Shown here: positions 44,415 to 53,231 of the stretch, piece by piece
Layout of the letters: each line of letters starts with the position of its first letter
Position numbering within the stretch: the first letter of the stretch is position 1
Assembly: GCF_000585995.1 (NCBI RefSeq)
Contig: NZ_CP007410.1
Location: forward strand, 2,135,430-2,199,429
Origin: Pseudomonas brassicacearum
GTDB taxonomy: Bacteria; Pseudomonadota; Gammaproteobacteria; Pseudomonadales; Pseudomonadaceae
DNA: 64,000 nt
Reading direction: 5' to 3'
The notes under the pieces: generated by a model
Told to the model about the DNA's origin: nothing
Seen by the model: only the letters and a program-made list of their open reading frames with translations
Databases searched by the model: none
Translations under genes and position numbers: made by a program

Positions 44415-44716
44415 TGTGCTTTGAGGCGGTGTTTGAGCCGGTTTGATCCTTCCATTGAGTTACGCTTCGCTCGGTTCTTATAACTCTCTGTGCTTTGACA
44501 AATAAAGACGGCAAGCGGCTATCTGCCTGAGCTTGAAACGCCCCGCGGATGGGAGTACCGTCTGCGCCTTAGAAGGGCACCTCTGATGTAACTGTGTGTA
44601 GGGCAAAGACCTGAAGCTGGTACGACAGAGAGGCTAGAAAGCGAATCCAGTAGTGCGTGCCAGGTCAAGTTGCCCCAGCCCGCTACGCCAACCTAATTCT
44701 GGCGCCGTTTGCCCAC
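44415..44716. other. Intergenic region before the rssB-like gene
   Basis: About 300 bases without a credible gene. It should carry the rssB promoter. A GACGG ... CCGTC pair (about 44508-44562) could close a structure, but I see no terminator or conserved motif that would mark a small RNA. Confidence 0.5.
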
Positions 44717-45898
44717 ATGCCAAAAACCAGTGCCACGCTGCTGATAATCGATGATGACGAAGTGGTGCGAGCCAGTCTCGCAGCCTACTTGGAAGACAGT
44801 GGTTTCAGCGTCCTGCAGGCCAGCAATGGCCAACAGGGTCTTCAGGTATTCGAGCAAGATAAGCCCGACCTGGTCATCTGCGACCTGCGCATGCCGCAGA
44901 TGGGCGGACTCGAACTCATTCGCCAGGTCACCGAGATTTCCTCGCAGACCCCGGTGATCGTGGTTTCGGGCGCGGGCGTGATGAACGACGCGGTCGAGGC
45001 GTTGCGCCTGGGCGCGGCGGATTACCTGATCAAGCCCCTCGAAGACCTGGCTGTGCTCGAGCACTCGGTGCGCCGGGCCCTGGACCGTTCGCGCCTGTTG
45101 GTGGAAAACCAGCGCTACCGCGAAAAACTGGAAACTGCCAACCGCGAGCTGGAAGCCAGCCTGAACCTGTTGCAGGAAGACCAGAACGCCGGGCGCCAGG
45201 TGCAGATGAACATGCTGCCGGTCAGCCCTTGGACCGTCGACGATTTCCGTTTTGCCCACCAAATCATCCCGTCGTTGTACCTGTCGGGGGATTTCGTGGA
45301 CTATTTCCGGGTCGATGAGCGACGAGTGGCGTTCTATCTGGCGGACGTTTCCGGCCATGGCGCTTCCTCGGCGTTCGTGACGGTGCTGTTGAAGTTCATG
45401 ACCACGCGTCTGCTGTTCGAATCCAAGCGCAACGGCACGTTGCCAGAATTCAAGCCATCAGAAGTCCTTGGGCATATCAACCGAGGCCTGATCAGTTGTA
45501 AGCTGGGCAAACACGTCACCATGGTCGGTGGGGTCATCGACGAGGAGACAGGTTTGTTGACCTATAGCATCGGCGGTCACCTGCCGTTGCCGGTGTTGTA
45601 TACACCAGACAGTGTTCGTTATCTGGAAGGGCGTGGTTTGCCGGTGGGCCTGTTCAATGAGGCCACCTACGAAGACCACGTGCTGGAGTTGCCGCCGGTA
45701 TTCAGCTTGACGCTGATGTCTGATGGCATTTTGGACCTTTTGACAGAACCTACACTCAAAGAGAAAGAAGCGGCCTTGCCTGAACGGGTGAGAGCAGCGG
45801 GCGGCAGCCTGGAAGGCTTGCGTCAAGTGTTTGGATTAGCCACGCTAGGGGAGATGCCGGATGATATCGCCCTGTTAGTGTTGAGCAGGAAACTTTGA
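44717..45898 (+). CDS. rssB: Response regulator fused to PP2C-like phosphatase (RssB type)
   Basis: 393 residues. The receiver domain (LLIIDDDEVVRASL, Asp in LVICDLRMPQMGG, Lys in DYLIKPLEDL) is joined by a coiled-coil linker (about 130-165) to a SpoIIE/RsbU-like PPM phosphatase: LSGDFVDYF, YLADVSGHGASSAFV, LMSDGILDLL. It is the Pseudomonas RssB form, where the E. coli protein has a pseudophosphatase; metal-binding Asp residues look intact here. Its likely substrate is the phosphorylated STAS protein encoded next, with one base of overlap. A clear ribosome site is not seen. Confidence 0.88.
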   Translation: MPKTSATLLIIDDDEVVRASLAAYLEDSGFSVLQASNGQQGLQVFEQDKPDLVICDLRMPQMGGLELIRQVTEISSQTPVIVVSGAGVMNDAVEALRLGAADYLIKPLEDLAVLEHSVRRALDRSRLLVENQRYREKLETANRELEASLNLLQEDQNAGRQVQMNMLPVSPWTVDDFRFAHQIIPSLYLSGDFVDYFRVDERRVAFYLADVSGHGASSAFVTVLLKFMTTRLLFESKRNGTLPEFKPSEVLGHINRGLISCKLGKHVTMVGGVIDEETGLLTYSIGGHLPLPVLYTPDSVRYLEGRGLPVGLFNEATYEDHVLELPPVFSLTLMSDGILDLLTEPTLKEKEAALPERVRAAGGSLEGLRQVFGLATLGEMPDDIALLVLSRKL

Positions 45899-46380
45899 TG
45901 AGTACTGGTAGAATCCAGTTCGCCGAGCAGGATGGCACCTTTGTCCTGAAGTTTGTCGGTGAAGTGCGCCTGACCCTGTGTTCGGCGCTGGATGCGACTA
46001 TTGAGCGGATCTTCACCGCGCTGAACTTCAGCGCCATCGTGATCGATCTGACCGAAACCCGCAGCATTGACAGCACCACCCTGGGCCTGCTGGCCAAGCT
46101 GTCGATCCTGTCGCGGCAAAAGGTCGGCCTGCTGCCGACCGTCGTCACCACCCATAACGACATCACCCGTCTTCTGCAGTCCATGGGCTTCGACCAGGTG
46201 TTCAACATCGTTGGCGATCCCGTGCCATGCCCTGAGTGCCTGGACGACCTGCCTGACCAGGACCAGTCTGAAGAGGAAGTGCGGATCAAGGTGCTCGAAG
46301 CCCACAAGATCCTGATGGGGCTCAACGACTCCAATCGTGAAGCGTTCCATGACCTGGTGAATGCGCTGGAGCGGCCTTGA
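45898..46380 (+). CDS. STAS-domain anti-anti-sigma factor
   Basis: 160 residues. The STAS core (1-100) has the phosphorylatable site in ETRSIDSTTLGLLAKL. A C-terminal extension holds a CxxC pair (PCPECLDDLP) and an acidic helical tail. Stop and start overlap with the preceding gene (TGATG), so the phosphatase and its presumed substrate are coupled. This is half of a partner-switching module; the kinase/anti-sigma is not encoded here. PA2797 orthologue. Confidence 0.87.
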   Translation: MSTGRIQFAEQDGTFVLKFVGEVRLTLCSALDATIERIFTALNFSAIVIDLTETRSIDSTTLGLLAKLSILSRQKVGLLPTVVTTHNDITRLLQSMGFDQVFNIVGDPVPCPECLDDLPDQDQSEEEVRIKVLEAHKILMGLNDSNREAFHDLVNALERP

Positions 46381-46410
46381 GCCTTGGGCTTGTGTAGGCT
46401 GCACCGGCCT

Positions 46411-46504
46411 CATCGCGAGCAAGCTCGCTCCCACAGGTTTTATGGCATTCTCTTAATCGAGCCCAACCGACAACCCCTGCGGGAGCGAGCTTGCTCGCGA
46501 TGGC
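46411..46504. repeat. Family B REP doublet, outward arrangement
   Basis: CATCGCGAGCAAGCTCGCTC followed by its inverse after about 45 bases. Confidence 0.85.
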
Positions 46505-46542
46505 GTTTTTCGACCCGCCACCTCTCTTAAGTCAAGCGGCAT

Positions 46543-46577
46543 AAAAAAGGGCGAACCCAACCAGGTTCGCCCTTTTT
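46543..46577. terminator. Bidirectional-looking terminator
   Basis: AAAAAGGGCGAACC / GGTTCGCCCTTTTT with a six-base loop, between the STAS gene and tal. Confidence 0.9.
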
Positions 46578-46596
46578 GCATGCCGGCTGAATCAGC

Positions 46597-47523
46597 TCAA
46601 AGCTTGGCTTGCAGCAACGCCTCCAGCTTCTCCTGGTCGCGGGCAAACTGACGAATACCTTCGGCCAGTTTCTCAGTCGCCATGGCATCTTCGTTGGATA
46701 ACCAACGGAATTGCGCCTCATTGAGGATCAAGCGTGCTTCCCCAGCTTGCCCTGGCGCCAGTTTGCGCTCCAGCTTGCCTTCATCGGCGGCCAGTTTTTC
46801 CAGCAGCTCAGGGCTGACGGTCAAACGGTCACAGCCGGCCAGTTGCTCGATCTGATTGAGGTTACGGAAGCTCGCGCCCATGACCACGGTCTTGTAGTCA
46901 TTGGCCTTGTAGTAGTTGTAGATGCGCGTCACCGACTGCACGCCCGGATCATCGGCACCGGTGTAGTCGTTGCCATTGGCTTTCTTGTACCAGTCGTAGA
47001 TACGGCCCACGAACGGCGAAATCAGGAACACCCCGGCATCGGCACAGGCCGCGGCCTGGGCGAAGGAGAACAGCAAGGTCAGGTTGCACTGGATGCCTTC
47101 ACGCTCCAGCTGCTCGGCGGCGCGAATACCTTCCCAGGTAGAAGCGATCTTGATCAGTACGCGATCCCGGCCAACGCCGGCCTTTTCGTACAGATCGATC
47201 AGACGATGCGCCCGCTTCAGCATGGCCTCGGTGTCGAACGACAGGCGCGCATCCACTTCAGTGGAAATACGCCCTGGAATCACCTTCAGGATTTCTTGCC
47301 CGACCGCCACGCCAAAACGGTCGCTGGCCAGGCCAACGTCACCCTTGCAGTCCGCGACGCAGGCGTTCAGCAGCTCGGCGTAGCCGTGGATGGCCGAAGC
47401 CTTGAGCAGCAGGGAAGGGTTGGTGGTGGCATCCACGGGTTTAACGCGGGCGATGGCTTCGAAGTCGCCGGTATCGGCCACGACGGTAGTGAATTGTTTG
47501 AGTTGTTCCAGCTTGGAAGTCAT
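46597..47523 (-). CDS. tal: Transaldolase B
   Basis: 308 residues, class I aldolase barrel in the pentose phosphate pathway. Schiff-base Lys in [12 protein letters not shown] (about 132); [14 protein letters not shown] near the start and [13 protein letters not shown] as further signatures. Start [11 protein letters not shown]; nineteen more open codons upstream lack a site. Located after dusA on the same strand, 178 bases apart. Confidence 0.96.
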   Translation of the reverse strand: MTSKLEQLKQFTTVVADTGDFEAIARVKPVDATTNPSLLLKASAIHGYAELLNACVADCKGDVGLASDRFGVAVGQEILKVIPGRISTEVDARLSFDTEAMLKRAHRLIDLYEKAGVGRDRVLIKIASTWEGIRAAEQLEREGIQCNLTLLFSFAQAAACADAGVFLISPFVGRIYDWYKKANGNDYTGADDPGVQSVTRIYNYYKANDYKTVVMGASFRNLNQIEQLAGCDRLTVSPELLEKLAADEGKLERKLAPGQAGEARLILNEAQFRWLSNEDAMATEKLAEGIRQFARDQEKLEALLQAKL

Positions 47524-47701
47524 GAGCGTGCTCTGTCCTATGGGTCTGTTGACATTACCCGAGGGCCGGCAGCCACTCAAGGGCGTGAAGAGGTATCAAC
47601 GGTCCCGGCGGCAACAACCTGAAAACGGCTGTTTGAAAGGCCGGGGCGGGTATCGGTAGATACGATGCCAAAACCGGCCGCAGGTTCAAAGCAAGTGACG
47701 G

Positions 47702-48697
<996 letters not shown>

Positions 48698-48971
48698 CGA
48701 ATATCTGGATGGGGTTGCTAAAAGGTAGGCAGTTTACCAGAAGGCGGTTAAATACTGTGTTTTGTTTGGGGACGTTGAGGTGTGCAGCGTAAAATAGCAA
48801 GTTGGAATAATTCAAAAATTATTTATTCTTGATACGTATAAGAATAAAGGATTTTCAGCGTTTGCCTGTTATTTCTGACAGTAGACAGTGATTTTGTTTA
48901 CCTCCAATCTCTATTGTGCCGCCAATGAGGGCGATGGGAAATGTCAATTAGGTTAATTTGAGGAGATTGCC

Positions 48972-49163
48972 ATGAGTCAAGATACTGAATATAAGCAATA
49001 TGTTATCCGCGAATATTCTCCTAGCGATCCGGACTATCCGGGCCGGCCATTCCAGGGGTTCAGTCAAACGGGTGGGAGCCTCACGTTGCCTCAAAATAGC
49101 GCTGACGAGGTGAAGAGGCTTCTTGATGCTCAGTCAAATCCCGATGATCATGCTAAATATTAA
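48972..49163 (+). CDS. Small orphan protein
   Basis: 63 residues, soluble, no signal. Rich in Ser, Asp, Pro and Tyr (REYSPSDPDYPGRPFQGFSQ) and ending in a charged helix (SADEVKRLLDAQSNPDDHAK). I recognise no family. It is probably real because TGAGGAGATTGCC precedes the ATG. Codon use is AT-richer than its neighbours, fitting recent acquisition. An 8-bp stem TTTCGAGA / TCTCGAAA (49180-49211) lies just behind it. Confidence 0.6.
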   Translation: MSQDTEYKQYVIREYSPSDPDYPGRPFQGFSQTGGSLTLPQNSADEVKRLLDAQSNPDDHAKY

Positions 49164-49402
49164 GTCGTAGAGGAATAAGTTTCGAGATGTTCTGTGCGCC
49201 TTTTCTCGAAAGTTATGCGGAAAAAGGGGGCAGGCTACAAACTCTCCTGAAGTACTGTAGGCTGCTCCTCTCTTGACGTATTGTTGAGTTTCTTTTGAAG
49301 GGCCGGGTCCGAATGACCGTGCTGCTTCGGTTTTGTCTTTCCGAATTCGGAATATCTGCCTATATATATTTCTCAAGGGCCGCTTCGCTAGATTTAACAA
49401 GA

Positions 49403-50137
49403 CTATCCCTTTCTCCACTCGCTCATGCTTATACGAGTGATTGTTTCAGTCTGGATGTTTACCACGCTAAGCGCTCCATCAGAAAATGCGCAGCCAGTAT
49501 CAATATATAAGACATTGCCCAAGCGCCTAACGCCAGGCACTGTTGAATGCCCAACATAGAGCCGGTCAATGCCTTTAATAGGCGTATGGTCTTGCTGCTC
49601 GATTTTCTCTCTTGCATACAGCGCTGTTTTCAAGGCTTGCCGCTGATGCTGCTCCCCCGATTTTCCAGCGATAGCGTCTTTAGCTTCTTGCCAGCCATCG
49701 TTACTCCTTATGACAGGCGCTTCGGCATGAACTATTCCAATTGTTTGATCGCTTGATAAATTGATTTCAATCATCAATGGAAGTTTTTGTAAGGCTTTTG
49801 ATAGTTCTTGCTGAATGTCTGGCTGTAAGTCGTAGAGCCAAGCCCCACCATTTCGAATATGCCTGGGTATGTCACCGTGGCCAGAGATGCATTCAATAAG
49901 CATATGTTCATGATTGCCGCGTACGGCGTGGAACCACGGTTTTTCAAGCCAGTTCAATGCGTCTATAGAGTCGGGGCCTCGGTCGATGAGGTCGCCCACA
50001 GAGAAAATCCGGTCCACTTCGGTATTGAAATCCACTTTATCCAGGGCTTTTGTTAGAAGCTTGAAGTGCCCGTGAATGTCGCCCACCGCAAAATCGCGAC
50101 CTTCCTTGTTGGGTGGGAATGACGTCGTCCTGTACAT
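49403..50137 (-). CDS. PPP-family metallophosphatase (lambda phosphatase type)
   Basis: 244 residues. Metal and catalytic motifs in order: FAVGDIHGHFKLL (about 17), VGDLIDRGPDS (about 48), RGNHEHMLIE (about 73), then His in IVHAEAPVI and VGHSTVPGV. This is the layout of lambda phosphatase and PrpA/PrpB, which dephosphorylate Ser/Thr/Tyr, or of Ap4A-hydrolase relatives. No kinase partner is nearby. AT-richer than the backbone, so probably acquired. Confidence 0.85.
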   Translation of the reverse strand: MYRTTSFPPNKEGRDFAVGDIHGHFKLLTKALDKVDFNTEVDRIFSVGDLIDRGPDSIDALNWLEKPWFHAVRGNHEHMLIECISGHGDIPRHIRNGGAWLYDLQPDIQQELSKALQKLPLMIEINLSSDQTIGIVHAEAPVIRSNDGWQEAKDAIAGKSGEQHQRQALKTALYAREKIEQQDHTPIKGIDRLYVGHSTVPGVRRLGNVLYIDTGCAFSDGALSVVNIQTETITRISMSEWRKG

Positions 50138-50228
50138 TTTTTTGTGCTTTAGCAGATTTTAGTTGATGGCAACTGTATCACTTGGCGGAATGAGCGCGTA
50201 ACGCGATGAACGGGGTGAGGCCCTGTGA

Positions 50229-50828
50229 TCAAGGTTGAATCGCCTGCCCGATGCACTTCTCGAAAACCTGCTCCATTGGCGCCAGAACGCAGTTGTAAGC
50301 CGCAATATTGGCAATGATCCACTCGTCCTTTTCGATCCCCCACCAGCTGATTTCAAACCCGGCATTCATGATCAGGTGTTCAAAAAGAATGCGCTGCGCA
50401 CGGCCATTGCCCTCGCGGAAGGGGTGGACGACGTTGATATCGGAATAGACTTCGGCGACAGCGACGATCAGGTCCGCACGGTTCAGCCCCTCGAACCAGT
50501 TCGCCGCCGCCATGTTGGCGAAGATCTTGTTGGCCTCCTTTTCCATGTACTCGGGTTGGCAGAAGCGGGTGGCTTGTTTGGACATGCCAACGGTGCGCAG
50601 CTCCCCGGCCCACTCAAACAGGTCCGAGAACAGAATGCGATGAATGTTCTGCAGGTAAGCAAGGCTGTAGGGAGGAGAGCTGAATTCGACGTTGTCCGCC
50701 GCGATGGCCGAAAGCTGTTGTTCGGCTTCGCTTAATGTCGATTCATCGCGGATATCGAGTTTATTGCGCAAGACTCTGGAGCCGGGATAGCAATAAGCGT
50801 CTTCGCCGACTCCATATTTGTCTGGCAT
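50229..50828 (-). CDS. Fic-family AMP-transferase toxin
   Basis: 199 residues. Fic core with the full motif HPFREGNGRAQR (about 137-148), i.e. HPFx-x-GNGRxxR, so it should be active. YGVGEDAYCYPGSRVLRNKL opens the protein and FEWAGELRTVGMSK forms the flap region. Enzymes of this FicT size AMPylate GyrB and ParE, arresting growth; a P. fluorescens Fic with this partner has been shown to modify GyrB. Antitoxin gene lies directly upstream with a one-base overlap. No inhibitory helix inside the toxin, consistent with class I. Confidence 0.92.
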   Translation of the reverse strand: MPDKYGVGEDAYCYPGSRVLRNKLDIRDESTLSEAEQQLSAIAADNVEFSSPPYSLAYLQNIHRILFSDLFEWAGELRTVGMSKQATRFCQPEYMEKEANKIFANMAAANWFEGLNRADLIVAVAEVYSDINVVHPFREGNGRAQRILFEHLIMNAGFEISWWGIEKDEWIIANIAAYNCVLAPMEQVFEKCIGQAIQP

Positions 50829-50998
50829 CAGGCCTTGGTCTTGGCGAAAGTCTTCAAGACCTCTTCACGGGTCGGCATTTTTTCTTCGCCGTCCGCCAAG
50901 GTCATTTTGAAGCCTTCCAGGCGCAGGCTGGCCGCATAGTTTGAACGGCGGGTCCGGGCTGCGTAGGCTTTTTTGGTTTCAAGGCTGATATTGCCCAT
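50828..50998 (-). CDS. Fic antitoxin (YhfG/FicA type)
   Basis: 56 residues. It carries SLRLEG (residues 24-29), an exact match to the class I inhibitory motif (S/T)xxxE(G/N) whose Glu blocks ATP positioning in the Fic site. Flanking helices are basic (TKKAYAARTRRSNYAAS). Start MGNISLETK with GAGG upstream. TGATG junction couples it to the toxin. Earlier open codons upstream are not needed. Confidence 0.88.
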   Translation of the reverse strand: MGNISLETKKAYAARTRRSNYAASLRLEGFKMTLADGEEKMPTREEVLKTFAKTKA

Positions 50999-51135
50999 GG
51001 GGCTGGACCTCAATCGCGTTGGTGTGCCGATTATAGCCCATCCCGCTGGCATGGCCTATGTCGCGGCTTGGAGGAACCGGCTTCCTCTGCTCAGAATTGA
51101 CCAATGGTGCTTGCATCGCCGTGCGTCTCAAAATA

Positions 51136-51151
51136 CTGTGCATATATCCAG
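51136..51151 (+). promoter_or_regulatory. LexA box before the radical-SAM gene
   Basis: CTG-TGCATATATC-CAG, CTG-N10-CAG with the AT-alternating core of Pseudomonas LexA boxes, 17 bases before the start of the gene at 51169 and 137 bases from the divergent antitoxin start. Confidence 0.75.
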
Positions 51152-51168
51152 TATAGAGAAGCACCTCC

Positions 51169-52386
51169 ATGCAACTGATCGCCAAGCTTGGCATTCTCGC
51201 CGACGCTGCCAAATACGATGCCTCTTGCGCCAGCAGTGGTGCCCCCAAGCGCAGCTCTCGAGGCCGCGAGGGGCTGGGCGCTACCGATGGGATGGGGATC
51301 TGTCACAGCTACACGCCGGATGGGCGCTGTGTCTCGTTGCTGAAGGTGTTGCTGACCAACTTCTGCCTGTACGACTGCCAGTACTGTGTCAACCGGCGTT
51401 CCAGTAACGTGCCGAGGGCGCGCTTCACGCCGGAGGAGGTGGTGCGGCTGACCCTGGATTTCTATCGCCGCAACTGCATCAGCGGCCTGTTTCTGAGCTC
51501 TGGCATCATTCGTTCGGCCGATTACACCATGGAGCAGTTGATACGAGTGGCGCGGTTGCTGCGAGAAGAGCACCAGTTTCGTGGCTACATCCATCTCAAG
51601 ACCATTCCCGATGCCGACCCGATGTTGATTGAAGAGGCAGGACGGTTGGCCGATCGATTGAGCGTGAACATCGAGTTGTCCTCCGAGGTGAGCCTCAAGC
51701 GACTGGCTCCGGAAAAACAACTGACAACCATTCGCCAAGCTATGGGCACCATCCACCTGGGTCAACAAGCGGTGGCTGGGGAGGCGAGGGCGCCTCGTTT
51801 TGCTCCGCCGGGGGCAGAGCACCCAGGTGATCGTGGGGCGGATGCCACCGACGACCACGCCATCCTGAGCAACGCCGAGTCGCTCTACCAGGGGTACGGC
51901 TTGCGGCGGGTCTACTACTCGGCATTCAGTCCGATTCCCGACAGTCCTGCCAGCGTGCCCTTGGCGGCACCTCCATTACTGCGCGAGCACCGGCTCTACC
52001 AGGCCGACTTTCTCATGCGCGGTTACGGTTACACGGCGGGTGAGCTTTTGAGCAAAACCGGTAACCTGGACCTGGACATCGACCCCAAGCTGGCCTGGGC
52101 GCTGGCCAACCGTGAGGTTTTTCCACTGGACGTCAATCGTGCCGAGCCTGCGTTGCTGGCGCGTATTCCGGGGATTGGGTTGCGTAGCGTCCAACGTCTG
52201 GTTGCCCTGCGCAGGGAGCGGCGGGTTCGTTATGACGACTTGGTGCAGTTGCGTTGCGTGCTGGAGAAGGCGCGGCCGTTCATCGTCACCAGCGACTACC
52301 GGCCACCTGATGCGCAGGTGCGGAGCGGCCTGCTGCGGGCGCGTTTGCGCGATCCCCAGAGGCCGGTGCAGATGGGGCTGTGGTAA
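51169..52386 (+). CDS. Radical-SAM DNA modification/repair protein (COG4277 type)
   Basis: 405 residues. Radical-SAM 4Fe-4S motif CLYDCQYC (CxxxCxxC, about 67) in a typical partial barrel (SGIIRSADYTMEQLIR, LKTIPDADPML, NIELSSEVSLKRLAPEK). The C-terminus has a helix-hairpin-helix DNA-binding motif (LLARIPGIGLRSVQRLVALR). Found with TIGR03915 proteins in many bacteria, proposed DNA repair. A LexA box precedes it. Odd: residues around 215-223 read PGAEHPGDRGAD where the family has about GQSTQVIVGAD; the family sequence is present in another frame between two G-runs (see findings). The next gene overlaps by one base. Confidence 0.85.
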   Translation: MQLIAKLGILADAAKYDASCASSGAPKRSSRGREGLGATDGMGICHSYTPDGRCVSLLKVLLTNFCLYDCQYCVNRRSSNVPRARFTPEEVVRLTLDFYRRNCISGLFLSSGIIRSADYTMEQLIRVARLLREEHQFRGYIHLKTIPDADPMLIEEAGRLADRLSVNIELSSEVSLKRLAPEKQLTTIRQAMGTIHLGQQAVAGEARAPRFAPPGAEHPGDRGADATDDHAILSNAESLYQGYGLRRVYYSAFSPIPDSPASVPLAAPPLLREHRLYQADFLMRGYGYTAGELLSKTGNLDLDIDPKLAWALANREVFPLDVNRAEPALLARIPGIGLRSVQRLVALRRERRVRYDDLVQLRCVLEKARPFIVTSDYRPPDAQVRSGLLRARLRDPQRPVQMGLW

Positions 52387-53216
52387 TGATTGCCTTGGAG
52401 TGTGATGACGATTTCTCTACCTGGCGCGATCAGGCACGGACGCTGCTCAGCCATGGAATAGACCCAAGCGACGTTACATGGACCCAAGGCCCTATGGCCG
52501 ACTTGTTGGCCGTGCCGACGTCGCTGCCCCGAGATCCGGGGCCGTTCCGCACGCGAGTGCCGGCGGCTTTGTTGGCGCTACTTGAACAGGCTGGACGCTA
52601 CCAGGGTGAGCAACGTTGGAACCTGCTTTACGAAGTGCTCTGGCGCGTCGCCCATGGCGACCGTACGGCCATGCTGGCCGGCGATCGCCTGGGCAGTGAA
52701 TTGCAGCGCAGGATCAAGCAGGTCCAGCGCGAGGCTCATCACCTGCACGCCTTCGTGCGCTTCATCCCGTTGCCGCAGGCAATAGCCGAGTCATTACAGC
52801 TGGACCTGGTTTCCTTTCACCAGCCGGCCCATGACATCCTCGAAAGCGCGAGTGGGCATTTTGCCGAACGACTTGGCAAACAACGCTGGCTGATCGCAAC
52901 GCCCCGTGACGGCATCCGCTTCGATGGTCAGACGTTGAATTACCAACGCCAGTGCCCGGAGCAGTGGCGACAATGGGCGCGTCACGCCGAAGATCCTGGC
53001 GCCGAGCTGTGGCGGACCTATTACCGACACATCTTCAACCCAGCGCGACTCAACCCCCAGGCGCTGCGCCAGCACATGCCCGGGCGCTTCTGGCGGCACC
53101 TGCCGGAGGGAGACCTGATTCCTCAACTGGTGGGCCAGGCGCGGCAGGGTAAGCAGCGGGATGGGCAGGCGCTGGAGGTGAGGGAGAGGAAAGGCAAGCG
53201 GATAATGAGCCCCTGA
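52386..53216 (+). CDS. TIGR03915-type DNA metabolism protein
   Basis: 276 residues, cytosolic. TYYRHIFNPARLNPQALRQH and MPGRFWRHLPEGDLIPQLV near the C-terminus are typical of TIGR03915; central HLHAFVRFIPLP also fits. In many bacteria this domain is followed by a UdgX uracil-DNA glycosylase domain; here the protein ends without one in a basic tail (REGKGKR-like). Starts at the ATG whose A is the last base of the radical-SAM stop, so the two are coupled and share the LexA-boxed promoter. Function unproven. Confidence 0.82.
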   Translation: MIALECDDDFSTWRDQARTLLSHGIDPSDVTWTQGPMADLLAVPTSLPRDPGPFRTRVPAALLALLEQAGRYQGEQRWNLLYEVLWRVAHGDRTAMLAGDRLGSELQRRIKQVQREAHHLHAFVRFIPLPQAIAESLQLDLVSFHQPAHDILESASGHFAERLGKQRWLIATPRDGIRFDGQTLNYQRQCPEQWRQWARHAEDPGAELWRTYYRHIFNPARLNPQALRQHMPGRFWRHLPEGDLIPQLVGQARQGKQRDGQALEVRERKGKRIMSP

Positions 53217-53231
53217 GTTTTGAGGCATCCC

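Noticed and set aside
49134..49418. Minus-strand open frame in the islet behind the 63-residue gene
   Set aside because: It overlaps the ends of genes on both sides, has no convincing ribosome site and no family. A small acquired gene cannot be excluded.
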